A DNA stretch of 64,000 nucleotides from JAKZRT01 sp965247915 (GTDB lineage Bacteria > Pseudomonadota > Alphaproteobacteria > Rhodobacterales > Rhodobacteraceae): the NCBI GenBank assembly GCA_965247915.1, contig OZ252048.1, positions 372,001 to 436,000 on the forward strand, written 5' to 3'. A program made the position numbers and the translations under genes. Under the pieces are notes generated by a model. It saw only the letters and a program-made list of their open reading frames with translations, did not search any database and had not been told where the DNA came from. Positions within the stretch are counted from its first letter, which is position 1, and each line of letters starts with the position of its first letter. This document shows, piece after piece, positions 52,431 to 61,286 of this stretch.

Positions 52431-52469
52431 CGATCCCGGGCGCGATTGCATTGTAGATAGTTTATGGGT

Positions 52470-52491
52470 ATATAGTGGAATTCTACTATAT
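52470..52491. promoter_or_regulatory. 22-bp palindrome before the AAA ATPase gene
   Basis: ATATAGTGGAATTCTACTATAT: two 7-base arms ATATAGT/ACTATAT around GGAATTCT, almost perfectly symmetric throughout. It lies 28 bases before the ATG in an AT-rich stretch that also supplies TATA-like -10 sequences, so it is a likely operator. Confidence 0.6.
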
Positions 52492-52518
52492 TCAGGTAAC
52501 TTTTCTATAGATCGTCAG

Positions 52519-53694
52519 ATGGATCCGGTATCGAACCCCTATGCGCCCGGTGCGGGCACCAGGCCACCAGAGCTCGCCGGCCGCGATGAAGTAATTGCGA
52601 TGGCCGATATTGCGCTACGCCGCGTCGTAACAGGCAAGCCGGAACGCAGTCTGATCTTGGTGGGCCTGCTCGGCGTTGGTAAAACCGTTTTGCTGAATGA
52701 AATCAAGCAAATATCCGACGATCTCGGGTTCCTGTCGGCGCTACTGGAAGCCCACGAGGGCCGCAACCTGGCCGAATTGATAAGCCCTTTTCTGCGAACT
52801 GCGCTTTATCGGCTAAGTAGCGTTGAAGCGGCCAAAGAAATTTCGCGCCGGGGTCTTCGTGTGCTGAAAAGCTTTCTGAAATCGGTGAAGATAAGGTTCA
52901 ACGAAATCGAAGTCGGGCTCAGCGTTGACTCCGAGGTCGGAACGGCAGATAGCGGTAGCCTGGAAAACGATCTGCCCGAGCTTTTTGTTGTTTTGGGCAA
53001 AGCCGCCGCCGCCGCTGGTCGACCCATAGTCATTTTGATTGACGAGTTGCAGTATCTTTCCAGCGAAGAATTCAGCGCGCTTATCATGGCGATCCACCAG
53101 ATCAATCAGAACAACCTTCCCATTCTGATTGTTGGGGCCGGATTGCCGCAAACACTGGGGCTGGCGGGCAATTCGAAGTCTTACGCCGAACGGCTATTTC
53201 GCTTTCCCGAGATCGGTGCGTTGGCCGAGCCCGATGCCATTAGCGCCGTTGTAACTCCGGCGAAAGATGAGGGCGCCAGTTTTTCTGATCGGGCCGTGGC
53301 GCTCATACTGAAAGAAACCCAGATGTATCCCTATTTCATACAGCAATGGTCTTATGAGGCGTGGAATCATTCGGCTGGGCCGGTTATCAGCTGTCAGGAC
53401 GTTGTCGAAGCGACGCCAAAGGCGATTGACGAGCTGGACAAGAGCTTTTTCAAAGTCAGATTTGATCGCTGCACGCCATCTGAGAAAAAATATATTCGCG
53501 CGCTTGCCGAGTTTGGAGACGGAGATCACAGATCGGGTGCGATCGCTGAAAAGCTTGGCGTGAAATCGCAAAGCGCCGCACCGACACGAAATTCGTTGAT
53601 CAAAAAGGGGATGATTTATTCACCGTCACACGGTGACACGGCATTCACGGTCCCGCTTTTTCACGAGTACATGATGCGCGCAATGCCGAATTGA
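52519..53694 (+). CDS. AAA ATPase with C-terminal winged helix
   Basis: 391 residues from ATG 52519; a longer frame overlaps sthA. Walker A GLLGVGKT is at 49-56, Walker B IVILIDELQYL at about 170-180, and the sensor-1-like ILIVGAGLPQ near 200. The C-terminal part (about 310-390) reads as a winged helix (RALAEFGDGDHRSGAIAEKL). The plan resembles AAA_16/Orc1-like and STAND ATPases. The gene is more AT-rich than its neighbours and stands alone with its own palindromic promoter, suggesting acquisition. Role unknown. Confidence 0.8.
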   Translation: MDPVSNPYAPGAGTRPPELAGRDEVIAMADIALRRVVTGKPERSLILVGLLGVGKTVLLNEIKQISDDLGFLSALLEAHEGRNLAELISPFLRTALYRLSSVEAAKEISRRGLRVLKSFLKSVKIRFNEIEVGLSVDSEVGTADSGSLENDLPELFVVLGKAAAAAGRPIVILIDELQYLSSEEFSALIMAIHQINQNNLPILIVGAGLPQTLGLAGNSKSYAERLFRFPEIGALAEPDAISAVVTPAKDEGASFSDRAVALILKETQMYPYFIQQWSYEAWNHSAGPVISCQDVVEATPKAIDELDKSFFKVRFDRCTPSEKKYIRALAEFGDGDHRSGAIAEKLGVKSQSAAPTRNSLIKKGMIYSPSHGDTAFTVPLFHEYMMRAMPN

Positions 53695-53725
53695 CCTTTG
53701 CGAGCCAGCGAACGAGGCCAACCGA

Positions 53726-54181
53726 ATGACAATCTACGTCGATGCCGACGCCTGCCCGGTCAAAGCCGAGGCCGAGCGCGTGGCCAAGCGGCTGGGTGTG
53801 CCACTGGTGATCGTGTCGAACGGCGGTATCCGGCCCTCGGCCAACCCGCTGATTGAGACCGTGATCGTCGACGCGGGCGCGGATGCGGCGGACCAGTGGA
53901 TCGCGGGGCGGGCCGGACCGGGTGATGTGGTGGTGACCAGCGATATTCCCCTGGCGGCACGGGTCATCGAAAACGGCGCGGCGGTTATCAACCACAGCGG
54001 CGGGGCGCTGACCCAGGCCAATATCGGTAACGTGCTGGCCACCCGCGACCTGATGGCCGACCTGCGCGCCGCTGATCCGTTTCGTCAGGGCGGCGGGCGC
54101 GCGTTTTCCAAATCCGACCGGTCGCGGTTTCTGCAGGCGCTGGATCGGGCCGCGCAAAAGGCGATGTCGCAGGCGAGATAG
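53726..54181 (+). CDS. DUF188/UPF0178 (YaiI) family protein
   Basis: 151 residues, MTIYVDADACPVKAEAERVA then VVTSDIPLAARVIENGA, GNVLATRDLMADLR and FSKSDRSRFLQALDR. The DADACPVK start and the TSDIPLA motif define the UPF0178/YaiI family with a PIN-like fold and conserved aspartates, so a nuclease activity is possible but unproven. It lies 32 bases before an EamA gene. Confidence 0.92.
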   Translation: MTIYVDADACPVKAEAERVAKRLGVPLVIVSNGGIRPSANPLIETVIVDAGADAADQWIAGRAGPGDVVVTSDIPLAARVIENGAAVINHSGGALTQANIGNVLATRDLMADLRAADPFRQGGGRAFSKSDRSRFLQALDRAAQKAMSQAR

Positions 54182-54212
54182 ACCTGTCGCCCGATCGCGC
54201 CCACCAAACCCC

Positions 54213-55172
54213 ATGACCGACGCCGCACTATCACGGGCCACGCTTGGCGGCGCACCCTTTGCCGCCGCCGCGATGGTGTTTTTCACCATGAACGACGCGG
54301 CGATCAAAGCGCTGAGCGGCGCTTACCCGCTGCACGAGATCGTGCTGATCCGCTCGACGCTGGCGCTGGTGATCGTCGTGGTCATGGCGCTGACGCTTGG
54401 CGGTGGTCTGACGGCGCTACGAACCCGCCGCCCGGTAATTTCGTTTTTGCGCGGGGCTTTCGTGGTGGCGGCCAATACGCTGTTTTTTCTCGGCCTTGCC
54501 GCGATGCCCCTGGCCGAGGCTTCGGCGGTGTTTTTCATCGGCCCGCTGGTGATCACCGTGTTTTCGGTGATCTTTCTGCGCGAACGGGTCGGCCCGCGCC
54601 GCTGGATCGCGGTTTTCGTGGGTCTGGCAGGGGTGCTGGTCATCATCCGGCCCGGCTCCGCGGCCTTTCAGCCCGCCGCCCTTTTGCCGATGGCGGCGGC
54701 GGTTTGTTACGCTGGCCTGCACATGCTGACCCGGGTGATCGGGCGCACCGATACCACGCTGTCGATGATCTTCTGGATCCAGCTGGTGTTCATATCCGTC
54801 GCCGTTGCGATTGGCTTGACCGTCGGTGACGGACGGTTTGCCGAACAGGACAGCCCGTCGCTGGCGTTTTTCTTTCGCGGCTGGGTCTGGCCCGACCCTG
54901 CGCATTACCTGCGGCTTGCATCTTTGGGGCTGATCCTGGTGGCCGGGGCCTGGCTGATCAGCCGCGCCTATTCGGTCAGCGAGGCGGCGCTGGTGGCGCC
55001 GTTCGAATATGTCGCCATGCCGCTGGCGATTTTCTGGGGCTACGTGGTCTTTGGCGAATGGCCCGACAGCAACGCCTGGACCGGCATCGCGCTGATCGTC
55101 GGCGCCGGGCTTTTCCTGATGTGGCGCGAGGTGCGGCTGAACCGCAGCCCGCCGCCGGCGGCACCGCGCTGA
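54213..55172 (+). CDS. EamA-family (DMT) transporter
   Basis: 319 residues, ten membrane segments, two EamA repeats. It starts MTDAALSRATLGGAPFAAAA and includes FLGLAAMPLAEASAVFFIGPL and FFIGPLVITVFSVIFLRER. It has only about one-third resemblance to the other EamA gene at 40531, mainly in the EamA motif. Substrate unknown. A HAD gene follows 48 bases later. Confidence 0.9.
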   Translation: MTDAALSRATLGGAPFAAAAMVFFTMNDAAIKALSGAYPLHEIVLIRSTLALVIVVVMALTLGGGLTALRTRRPVISFLRGAFVVAANTLFFLGLAAMPLAEASAVFFIGPLVITVFSVIFLRERVGPRRWIAVFVGLAGVLVIIRPGSAAFQPAALLPMAAAVCYAGLHMLTRVIGRTDTTLSMIFWIQLVFISVAVAIGLTVGDGRFAEQDSPSLAFFFRGWVWPDPAHYLRLASLGLILVAGAWLISRAYSVSEAALVAPFEYVAMPLAIFWGYVVFGEWPDSNAWTGIALIVGAGLFLMWREVRLNRSPPPAAPR

Positions 55173-55219
55173 CATCCCAGCGCGCGCCTGTTAGGAAGCG
55201 GGAAAAGCCGGAGCGAACG

Positions 55220-55834
55220 ATGACCCCCAAAGCCGCCGTGTTCGACATCGGCAACGTGCTGATCAACTGGCGCCCCGAGGCCTATTACGACGCCCGGATC
55301 GGCGAGGGGCGGCGGCGCGAATTCTTCGACGCGGTGCCGATGGACGCGATCAACCTGCGCTCGGACAAGGGCGAATCTCTGGGTGCCTTGACCGACGAGG
55401 CGGCGGGAATGTATCCCGACTGGGCGGTCGAGATCAGGGCCTGGCGGACATGCTTTCTCGACATCTGCACGCCGGCAATCGACGGATCGGTTGCGGCGCT
55501 AAAGGCGCTGAAGGCGCGGGAGATACAATTGTTTACGCTGACGAATTTCGGTGAAGAGACCTTTGAGTTGGCGCGCGCCGCTTATCCGTTTCTCGACCTT
55601 TTCGACGCGCATTTTGTGTCGGCCCGACTGAAGATGGTCAAACCGGACCCGGCGTTTTATTCCGCGCTGGAACAGGCCACCGGATTTTCGGGGGCGCAGA
55701 TCATCTTTGCCGATGACCGCGCCGAAAATATCACCGTTGCCCGCACACGCGGCTGGCAAGCGCATCATTTCACCGGGGCCGAGGGCTGGCAAGGCGCATT
55801 GGTCGCCGCCGGTCTTTTGGAGGCCCCGCAATGA
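55220..55834 (+). CDS. HAD-family hydrolase (YihX-like)
   Basis: 204 residues from ATG 55220; the frame to 55058 is a shadow of the preceding gene. Motif I is VFDIGNVLINW, motif II LFTLTNFGEETF, motif III lysine in RLKMVKPDPAFY and motif IV IIFADDRAENI. The second aspartate of DxD is replaced (DIGN), normal for the YihX type that acts on sugar phosphates such as glucose-1-phosphate. Coupled by ATGA to the cyclodeaminase-like gene. Confidence 0.9.
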   Translation: MTPKAAVFDIGNVLINWRPEAYYDARIGEGRRREFFDAVPMDAINLRSDKGESLGALTDEAAGMYPDWAVEIRAWRTCFLDICTPAIDGSVAALKALKAREIQLFTLTNFGEETFELARAAYPFLDLFDAHFVSARLKMVKPDPAFYSALEQATGFSGAQIIFADDRAENITVARTRGWQAHHFTGAEGWQGALVAAGLLEAPQ

Positions 55835-56742
55835 GCCTGCAGATCGTCGGACCCGAGGCCGAGGCCCATCTTAATTGGATCGAATTGACCGATGCGATCG
55901 CGGCAGGCCACCACCTGCCCAAGGCCCAAATCACCGACAGCCTCATTTCTCGCGGGCCGGACACCATGCTCAGCCGTGCCGCCTGGATCGACGGTCTTGG
56001 GCTGGCAGTAAAAACGGCGACGGTATTTCCGGGCAACGTTGCCCTCGGCAAGCCGATGATCGGCGGGTCGGTCGCCCTTTTCGCGGACGACGACGGCGCG
56101 TTTGAGGCGCTGATCGACTTCGCTCTTGTGACGCGCTGGAAAACCGCCGCCGACAGCCTTCTGGCCGCGCGCCGCCTGGCCCGGTCCGACGCCCGCCGCA
56201 TTCTGATCGTCGGCGCGGGCACCGTCGGGCGCAGCTTGCGCGCCGCCTACGGCGCGGGGTTTCCGGACGCGCGCTTTACCGTCTGGAACCGATCCCCCGA
56301 GGGTGCCAGCGCGTTTCAGCGTGACTTTCCCGACACCGCGATCGCCGCCGATCTGAAGGCGGCGGTCGGCGCGGCTGACATCATCACCTCGGCCACCATG
56401 TCGACCGAGCCGCTCATCCGCGGCGATTGGTTGCACCCCGGTCAGCATCTCGATCTGATCGGGGCCTACCGCGCGGACATGCGCGAGGCCGATGACGCCG
56501 CCTTGCGCCGGGCGCGGATTTTCGTCGATAGCTTCGACACCACGATTGCCCATATCGGCGAACTGAAGACACCGCTTGGGGCGGGCGCGATCACCAGTAA
56601 GGATGTTCTGGCCGACTTTTACAATCTTGCCGATTTCACCCGCCACTCGGCCGACGAGATCACCCTTTTCAAAAACGGCGGTGGTGCGCATCTCGACCTG
56701 ATGACCAGCCGCTATATCCTCGACAAGTGCGGGACCCGCTGA
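55831..56742 (+). CDS. Ornithine cyclodeaminase/mu-crystallin family protein
   Basis: 303 residues. The N-terminal part has VKTATVFPGN (substrate-binding lysine region) and LIDFALVTRWKTAADSLLAARRLA. The Rossmann motif is ILIVGAGTVGRSLRAAYGAG near 128 and the C-terminal DLIGAYRADMREADDAAL. It may be an ornithine cyclodeaminase, delta1-pyrroline-2-carboxylate reductase or ketimine reductase; the sequence does not decide. It overlaps the HAD gene by ATGA. Confidence 0.9.
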   Translation: MSLQIVGPEAEAHLNWIELTDAIAAGHHLPKAQITDSLISRGPDTMLSRAAWIDGLGLAVKTATVFPGNVALGKPMIGGSVALFADDDGAFEALIDFALVTRWKTAADSLLAARRLARSDARRILIVGAGTVGRSLRAAYGAGFPDARFTVWNRSPEGASAFQRDFPDTAIAADLKAAVGAADIITSATMSTEPLIRGDWLHPGQHLDLIGAYRADMREADDAALRRARIFVDSFDTTIAHIGELKTPLGAGAITSKDVLADFYNLADFTRHSADEITLFKNGGGAHLDLMTSRYILDKCGTR

Positions 56743-56754
56743 ACGCCCTTTTTC

Positions 56755-56832
56755 AATCATCTTTCCCGAAATACTTCGGGGGGTGCGGGGGGCTGGCGCC
56801 CCGCGCGGCGACGCGGAACGCGGCGCAAAACC
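56755..56832. repeat. Dispersed repeat C, copy 3
   Basis: ATCATCTTTCCCGAAATACT, TCGGGGGGTGCGGGGGGCTGGCGCC and a GC-rich tail ending GCGGCGCAAAACCTCAGA. It lies between two convergent genes. Confidence 0.8.
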
Positions 56833-58068
56833 TCAGACCGCCGCCAGCGGCCTTTCGCGAACCGGCAGATGTACGATGGCGCTAAAGAGGCCGACACCAA
56901 CGCCGATCCACCAGACCACCGTGTAGCTGCCGTAAAGGTCGTACATGCGCCCGCCCAGCCAGACCCCTAGGAACGACCCCAGCTGGTGGCTGAAAAACAC
57001 GATCCCGTAAAGCGTGCCCATGTAGCGCAATCCATAGATATGCGCGATCAGCCCGCTGGTCAGCGGCACCGTCGCCAGCCACAGCGCGCCCATCGAGACC
57101 GAGAACAGAATCACGGTTCCGGGCGTCATCGGGGTCAATATGAAAGCGGCGGCAATGATCGTGCGTCCCATGTAGATGCCGCTGAGCAGGTATTTCTTCG
57201 AATACCGTTTGCCGGCCCAGCCCGCGGTCAGCGTGCCGGCGATATTGGCGAGACCGACCAGCGAGATGGCGACCGCCCCCAGCGCCGAGGTTGTGGTGAT
57301 CCCCATCGAATGCAGCACGCCGCCGGGAAGGATGGCTCCGCAGGCCTCGGTCACGAAGGCGGGAAAATGCGCGGTGATGAAGGCCAGCTGATAGCCGCAC
57401 GAGAAAAAGCCAAGAAAAATCAAGGTATAAGTTGGATCGCGGAAAGCCCGGCCCAGCACCTCGCCCATGCTCTCTTCCAGTTCGGTCCGGGTCGCGGCCT
57501 GCGGGCTGCGCATCAGCGGCAGCGCCAGAAGCGAGGTCAGGATCAGCACCGAAAAGACCACAAAGACCCACTGCCAGGTCATCATGGCAAGCAGAAACTC
57601 GGCCATCGGGGGGCCGACCACCTGTCCCGCCGATCCGGCAGCGGTGGCAACCGCCAGCGCCATCGACCGGTTGTCGTCCGACGCGGCCCGACCGACCACG
57701 GCCAGGATCACGCCAAAACCGGTCCCGGCCACGCCAAAGCCCACGGCGACCTCGAGAACCTGATGTTGCAACGGCGTCACCGCAAAATACGACAGCAAAA
57801 GCCCCGCCGCATAGATCAGCGCGCCGATCACGATCGCCCGCCGGTCGCCGATTTTTTCGGCCAGCGCCCCGAATATCGGCTGGCCGATGCCCCAGGCCAG
57901 GTTCTGTATCGCGATCGCCATCGAGAAATCGCTGCGTAGCCAACCGAAATCTTCGGCAATCGGGATCTGAAAGATGCCGAACGATGCGCGGATGGCAAAG
58001 CTGATCAGCATGATGATGCAGCCGCCGACCAGAACCGGTGTGATCAACCCGCTTTGCGATCTTCGCAT
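56833..58068 (-). CDS. MFS transporter
   Basis: 411 residues from ATG 58068, chosen for GGGGGCG just upstream. Twelve membrane segments; the first follows LITPVLVGGCIIMLISFAIR. NLAWGIGQPIFGALAEKIGDRRAI carries the MFS loop 2-3 signature. It resembles members of the oxalate/formate antiporter-like or monocarboxylate MFS group. Substrate unknown. Convergent with the upstream cyclodeaminase-like gene. Confidence 0.9.
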   Translation of the reverse strand: MRRSQSGLITPVLVGGCIIMLISFAIRASFGIFQIPIAEDFGWLRSDFSMAIAIQNLAWGIGQPIFGALAEKIGDRRAIVIGALIYAAGLLLSYFAVTPLQHQVLEVAVGFGVAGTGFGVILAVVGRAASDDNRSMALAVATAAGSAGQVVGPPMAEFLLAMMTWQWVFVVFSVLILTSLLALPLMRSPQAATRTELEESMGEVLGRAFRDPTYTLIFLGFFSCGYQLAFITAHFPAFVTEACGAILPGGVLHSMGITTTSALGAVAISLVGLANIAGTLTAGWAGKRYSKKYLLSGIYMGRTIIAAAFILTPMTPGTVILFSVSMGALWLATVPLTSGLIAHIYGLRYMGTLYGIVFFSHQLGSFLGVWLGGRMYDLYGSYTVVWWIGVGVGLFSAIVHLPVRERPLAAV

Positions 58069-58224
58069 GTCGCCCCCTTGGCCACGAGCGGCCATATCTA
58101 TTCGCTCGGCTGTTCAGGTCAATCGCAAACCGATCTGCCGCGCGCTTGTGCCATTTGAGGGCAGCGGTATAGATTTCCGTCGTCACAACCTGACCAGAAA
58201 GTGGCCGTAACCGAGGGGACCATC

Positions 58225-58677
58225 ATGAACGTTTCACGCTATTTTCTGCTGATCGCCATCGCCTATCTGCTGCTCGGCATGGGCCTGGGCGATTACATGG
58301 GCGCCAACGAGGATTACACGCTCAAGCCCGTGCACGCTCATATCAACCTGGTCGGATTCACGTTGATGGCGGTATTCGCAGCGATCTACAAAGTGTTTCC
58401 GGCGATGGCAGCAAGCAGGCTGGCGACGGTGCATCTCTGGTTGCACCAGTTGGGCGCGCTCACATTGGTGGTCGGATTTTATATGTTTTTCGGAACTTCG
58501 GTCGATGAAGAAGTTCTGTTTCCGTTCATCATATTATCGGATATCGGACTTTTCGGCGGTACGTCTGGCAGCTCGGCCAACAGGGATTACCCCTATGATC
58601 GGAACCCCCAACCCGTCCCCCTGGTGACGTGCACCACCCGACGGGACCGACCGGCGCCTTCAAGTTGTGCGCGATAG
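58225..58677 (+). CDS. Small membrane protein, C-terminus possibly frameshifted
   Basis: 150 residues as read from ATG 58225 (GAGGGGACC upstream). Four hydrophobic segments lie at about 5-22, 40-61, 79-95 and 101-117. HAHINLVGFTLMAVFAAIYK near 38-58 resembles small proteins related to cytochrome oxidase subunit I-like domains. After LFGG the frame becomes hydrophilic and odd. One base added near 58560 would give VWQLGQQGLPL and a stop at 58598, so a frameshift is possible. Confidence 0.65.
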   Translation: MNVSRYFLLIAIAYLLLGMGLGDYMGANEDYTLKPVHAHINLVGFTLMAVFAAIYKVFPAMAASRLATVHLWLHQLGALTLVVGFYMFFGTSVDEEVLFPFIILSDIGLFGGTSGSSANRDYPYDRNPQPVPLVTCTTRRDRPAPSSCAR

Positions 58678-58758
58678 GCGCGACATTCAAAATCGCCGCG
58701 CCGTTATTCGATGACAAAGGGATATTCTTAACCCGCCCAAGCGACTATTGCACCTTGG

Positions 58759-59829
58759 ATGTGTGAACTGGCCGACATTTACGAAACCCGCGTCGCGGCA
58801 GGCGAGATCGCCGATGACCCGGCCCAGCGGACAGCGCTGCAAGCCCTCGAAAGTTTGCGCGCCCACCTCGAGGCGCCAAAGACGGGCCGGTTGTCGGGGA
58901 TCCTCAAGCGCAAAGCCAATGGCCCCGGTGGCGTCTATCTTTGGGGCGGTGTCGGGCGCGGCAAGTCAATGCTGATGGACTTATTTGTCGAAACGCTGGC
59001 GATCGAGGCGAAAGCGCGGGTTCACTTTCACGAGTTCATGCAGGCCATCCATGCCGGCATGAACAAGGCGCGCCGCGACGGGGCCAGCGATGCCCTCGCC
59101 CCGGTCGCCGACGATCTGGTCAAACGGCTGCGGTGTCTGGCGCTGGATGAGATGCAGATCAACGACATCGCCGATGCGATGATCGTCGGACGGCTTTTCG
59201 AGCGGCTTTTTCAGGGCGGCGTGGTGGTGGTGACCACATCGAACCGCGCCCCGTCCGGGCTTTACCAGGACGGGCTGAACCGGGGCTTGTTTCTGCCGTT
59301 CATCGACCTGATCGAGGCGCGCCTTGACGTGCTGGAACTGGTCGCGGGCAAAGATTACCGGCAGGATCGGCTGGCCGGCGCGCGGGTCTATTTCACGCCC
59401 GTTGACGGGGCGGCCGGCGCGGCGATCAATGGCATGTGGGCAGCGCTGACCGGCGGCAAGGCAGCGCCGCTCGATCTGACCGTGCAGGGGCGGCAGGTGC
59501 GCCTGCCCGCCTTTCACAATGGTGCGGCGCGGGCCCAGTTCTGGGACCTTTGCGGCCAACCGCTGGGGCCGGCCGATTATCTGGCAATTGCCGGTGCGGT
59601 GCGGGTTCTGGTCTTGGAAAACATCCCCGAGCTGTCGCGGCATAATTTCAACGAAGCCCGCCGTTTTGTGATCCTGATCGACGCGCTTTATGAGGCCGGT
59701 GTGGGCCTGATCGCCAGCGCTGCGCGGCGGCCCGACCTGCTCTATGTCGAAGGCGCCGGCAGTTTCGAATTTGAACGCACCGCCAGCCGCCTGACCGAAA
59801 TGCAGTCGGTGGACTGGGGGTTGGCCTGA
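58759..59829 (+). CDS. zapE: Cell division protein ZapE (AFG1-family ATPase)
   Basis: 356 residues. Walker A GGVGRGKS is at 63-70 and Walker B RCLALDEMQIND near 134. The family marks FHEFMQAIHAGM, DAMIVGRLFERLF, VVVTTSNRAPSGLYQDGLNR and the C-terminal RRFVILIDALYE are all present. It associates with FtsZ at division in proteobacteria. It is followed by a small amidinotransferase-like remnant on the other strand. Confidence 0.95.
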   Translation: MCELADIYETRVAAGEIADDPAQRTALQALESLRAHLEAPKTGRLSGILKRKANGPGGVYLWGGVGRGKSMLMDLFVETLAIEAKARVHFHEFMQAIHAGMNKARRDGASDALAPVADDLVKRLRCLALDEMQINDIADAMIVGRLFERLFQGGVVVVTTSNRAPSGLYQDGLNRGLFLPFIDLIEARLDVLELVAGKDYRQDRLAGARVYFTPVDGAAGAAINGMWAALTGGKAAPLDLTVQGRQVRLPAFHNGAARAQFWDLCGQPLGPADYLAIAGAVRVLVLENIPELSRHNFNEARRFVILIDALYEAGVGLIASAARRPDLLYVEGAGSFEFERTASRLTEMQSVDWGLA

Positions 59830-59865
59830 GGGCGCGCCCGCCGCGCGCCAACGCGGCGCAAGACC

Positions 59866-59960
59866 TCAGATCGGGTCGCGGCGCAGGGTCTGGCACATAC
59901 AATGAACGCCGCCGCCTGATTGCCGCCCATCCGAACCTCGCATGGTTGATGCGCCGCAAG
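59866..59960 (-). pseudogene. C-terminal remnant resembling an amidinotransferase-superfamily gene
   Basis: On the minus strand, a short frame ends SDGRQSGGGVHCMCQTLRRD then PI-stop. GGG(V)HC with the catalytic cysteine is typical of the C-terminus of agmatine deiminase/dimethylarginine hydrolase-like enzymes. Nothing comparable to the rest of such an enzyme lies upstream, where folC ends at 60012. I read it as a fragment; the identification is tentative. Confidence 0.35.
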
Positions 59961-60011
59961 TCTGAACCCCGGTGGCCGGTTGGGGCAAGAACAATCGTCA
60001 CGCCGGGGCGG

Positions 60012-61286
60012 TCACCCGTGGTCGCGCAGCACCTTGCCCGCCAGATAAAGCGAGCCGCAGATCATGACCCGGGCGCCTGGGTCCTTGGCGGCGATTGTGC
60101 TCACGGCGTCCTCAAAGCCGGGCTGCGCCGCCGCCTCGATACCGGCCGCACCCGCCGCCAGCGCCAGAGCACCGGCGCTGAGCGAGGCAGTCTCGCCCGG
60201 TATCGTGACGGTGCACAGCCCCTGGATAAGTGGGGCAAGCGGGCGGAAGAACTGCATCGGGTCCTTGGTCGAAAGCATGCCGGCGATGACATAGGTCGGC
60301 CGCCGCGGCAGGCTTTGCAGATGTGCCGCCATGGCGTTTCCGGCGGCAGCATTATGCCCGCCGTCGAGCCAGAATTCGATACCCGGGGCCAATTTGATAA
60401 CCGGGCCGCGGGTCAGGCGCTGCATACGCGCCGGCCAGTTGGCGTTGGTGACCGCCGCCTCCCATGCGTTTTCGGTCTGGCCCAGCGCGCGCAGGGCCAC
60501 CACCGCGGTCCCGGCATTGGCAATCTGATGCGCGCCGTTCAGGTTGGGCAGCGGCAGGTCGGCAAGCCCGCGCTCGTCCTGCACGATCAGACGGCCGCGT
60601 TCCTCCCAGGCGTGCCAGTGCTGGCCGTGGATCAGCAATGGCGCGCCGACGCGGGCAGCGCGGTTTTCGATCACTTCCAGGGCGCCGAAATCCTGCGGGC
60701 CGACCACGCAGGTCACGCCGGGTTTCAGAATGCCGGCCTTTTCGCGCGCGATCTTGGGCAGGGTGTCGCCCAGGTATTGCTGGTGGTCGATCGAAACCGG
60801 GGTTATCACACAAAGGCGCGGTTGGTCGATGACGTTGGTGGCATCCAGCCGCCCGCCCAAGCCAACCTCCAGCAAAGTCCAATCCGCCGGGGCGCGCGCG
60901 AAAGCCAGCAGCGCGGCGACGGTGGTGATCTCGAAATAGGTGATTTCCTGGTGGCCGTTGGCGGCCTCGCATTCGTCCAGAACTTTGCGCAGGCGGCGCT
61001 CCGAGATCAGACCACCGGCCAGGCGGATGCGTTCGTGAAACCGCACAAGATGCGGCGATGTATAGGCGTTGACCCGGCCGCCCGCGCCCTCGAGCCCCGC
61101 GCGCAGCATCGCCTGAACCGACCCTTTGCCGTTGGTGCCGGCGATGTGAATAACCGGTGGCAGATGCAGATGCGGATCACCCAGCAGCGCCAGCAGCCGC
61201 CAGACCCGGTCCAGCGTCAGGTCGATGATCTTGGGGTGCAGAGTCATCATCCGTGACAGGATGACGTCCGACGAGCGCGTCGTCAC
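60012..61286 (-). CDS. folC: Folylpolyglutamate/dihydrofolate synthase
   Basis: 424 residues from GTG 61286, overlapping the accD stop; an ATG at 61250 is an alternative. The ATP site is HIAGTNGKGSVQAML near 48, followed by AYTSPHLVRFHERIR, LEVGLGGRLDATNVI and the C-terminal WLDGGHNAAAGNAM. It joins glutamate to folates. The accD-folC order is common in proteobacteria. Confidence 0.96.
   Translation of the reverse strand: MTTRSSDVILSRMMTLHPKIIDLTLDRVWRLLALLGDPHLHLPPVIHIAGTNGKGSVQAMLRAGLEGAGGRVNAYTSPHLVRFHERIRLAGGLISERRLRKVLDECEAANGHQEITYFEITTVAALLAFARAPADWTLLEVGLGGRLDATNVIDQPRLCVITPVSIDHQQYLGDTLPKIAREKAGILKPGVTCVVGPQDFGALEVIENRAARVGAPLLIHGQHWHAWEERGRLIVQDERGLADLPLPNLNGAHQIANAGTAVVALRALGQTENAWEAAVTNANWPARMQRLTRGPVIKLAPGIEFWLDGGHNAAAGNAMAAHLQSLPRRPTYVIAGMLSTKDPMQFFRPLAPLIQGLCTVTIPGETASLSAGALALAAGAAGIEAAAQPGFEDAVSTIAAKDPGARVMICGSLYLAGKVLRDHG

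Noticed and set aside
52363..52518. N-terminal extension of the AAA ATPase into sthA
   Set aside because: The extension overlaps sthA coding sequence and crosses the promoter palindrome; ATG 52519 begins the recognisable protein.
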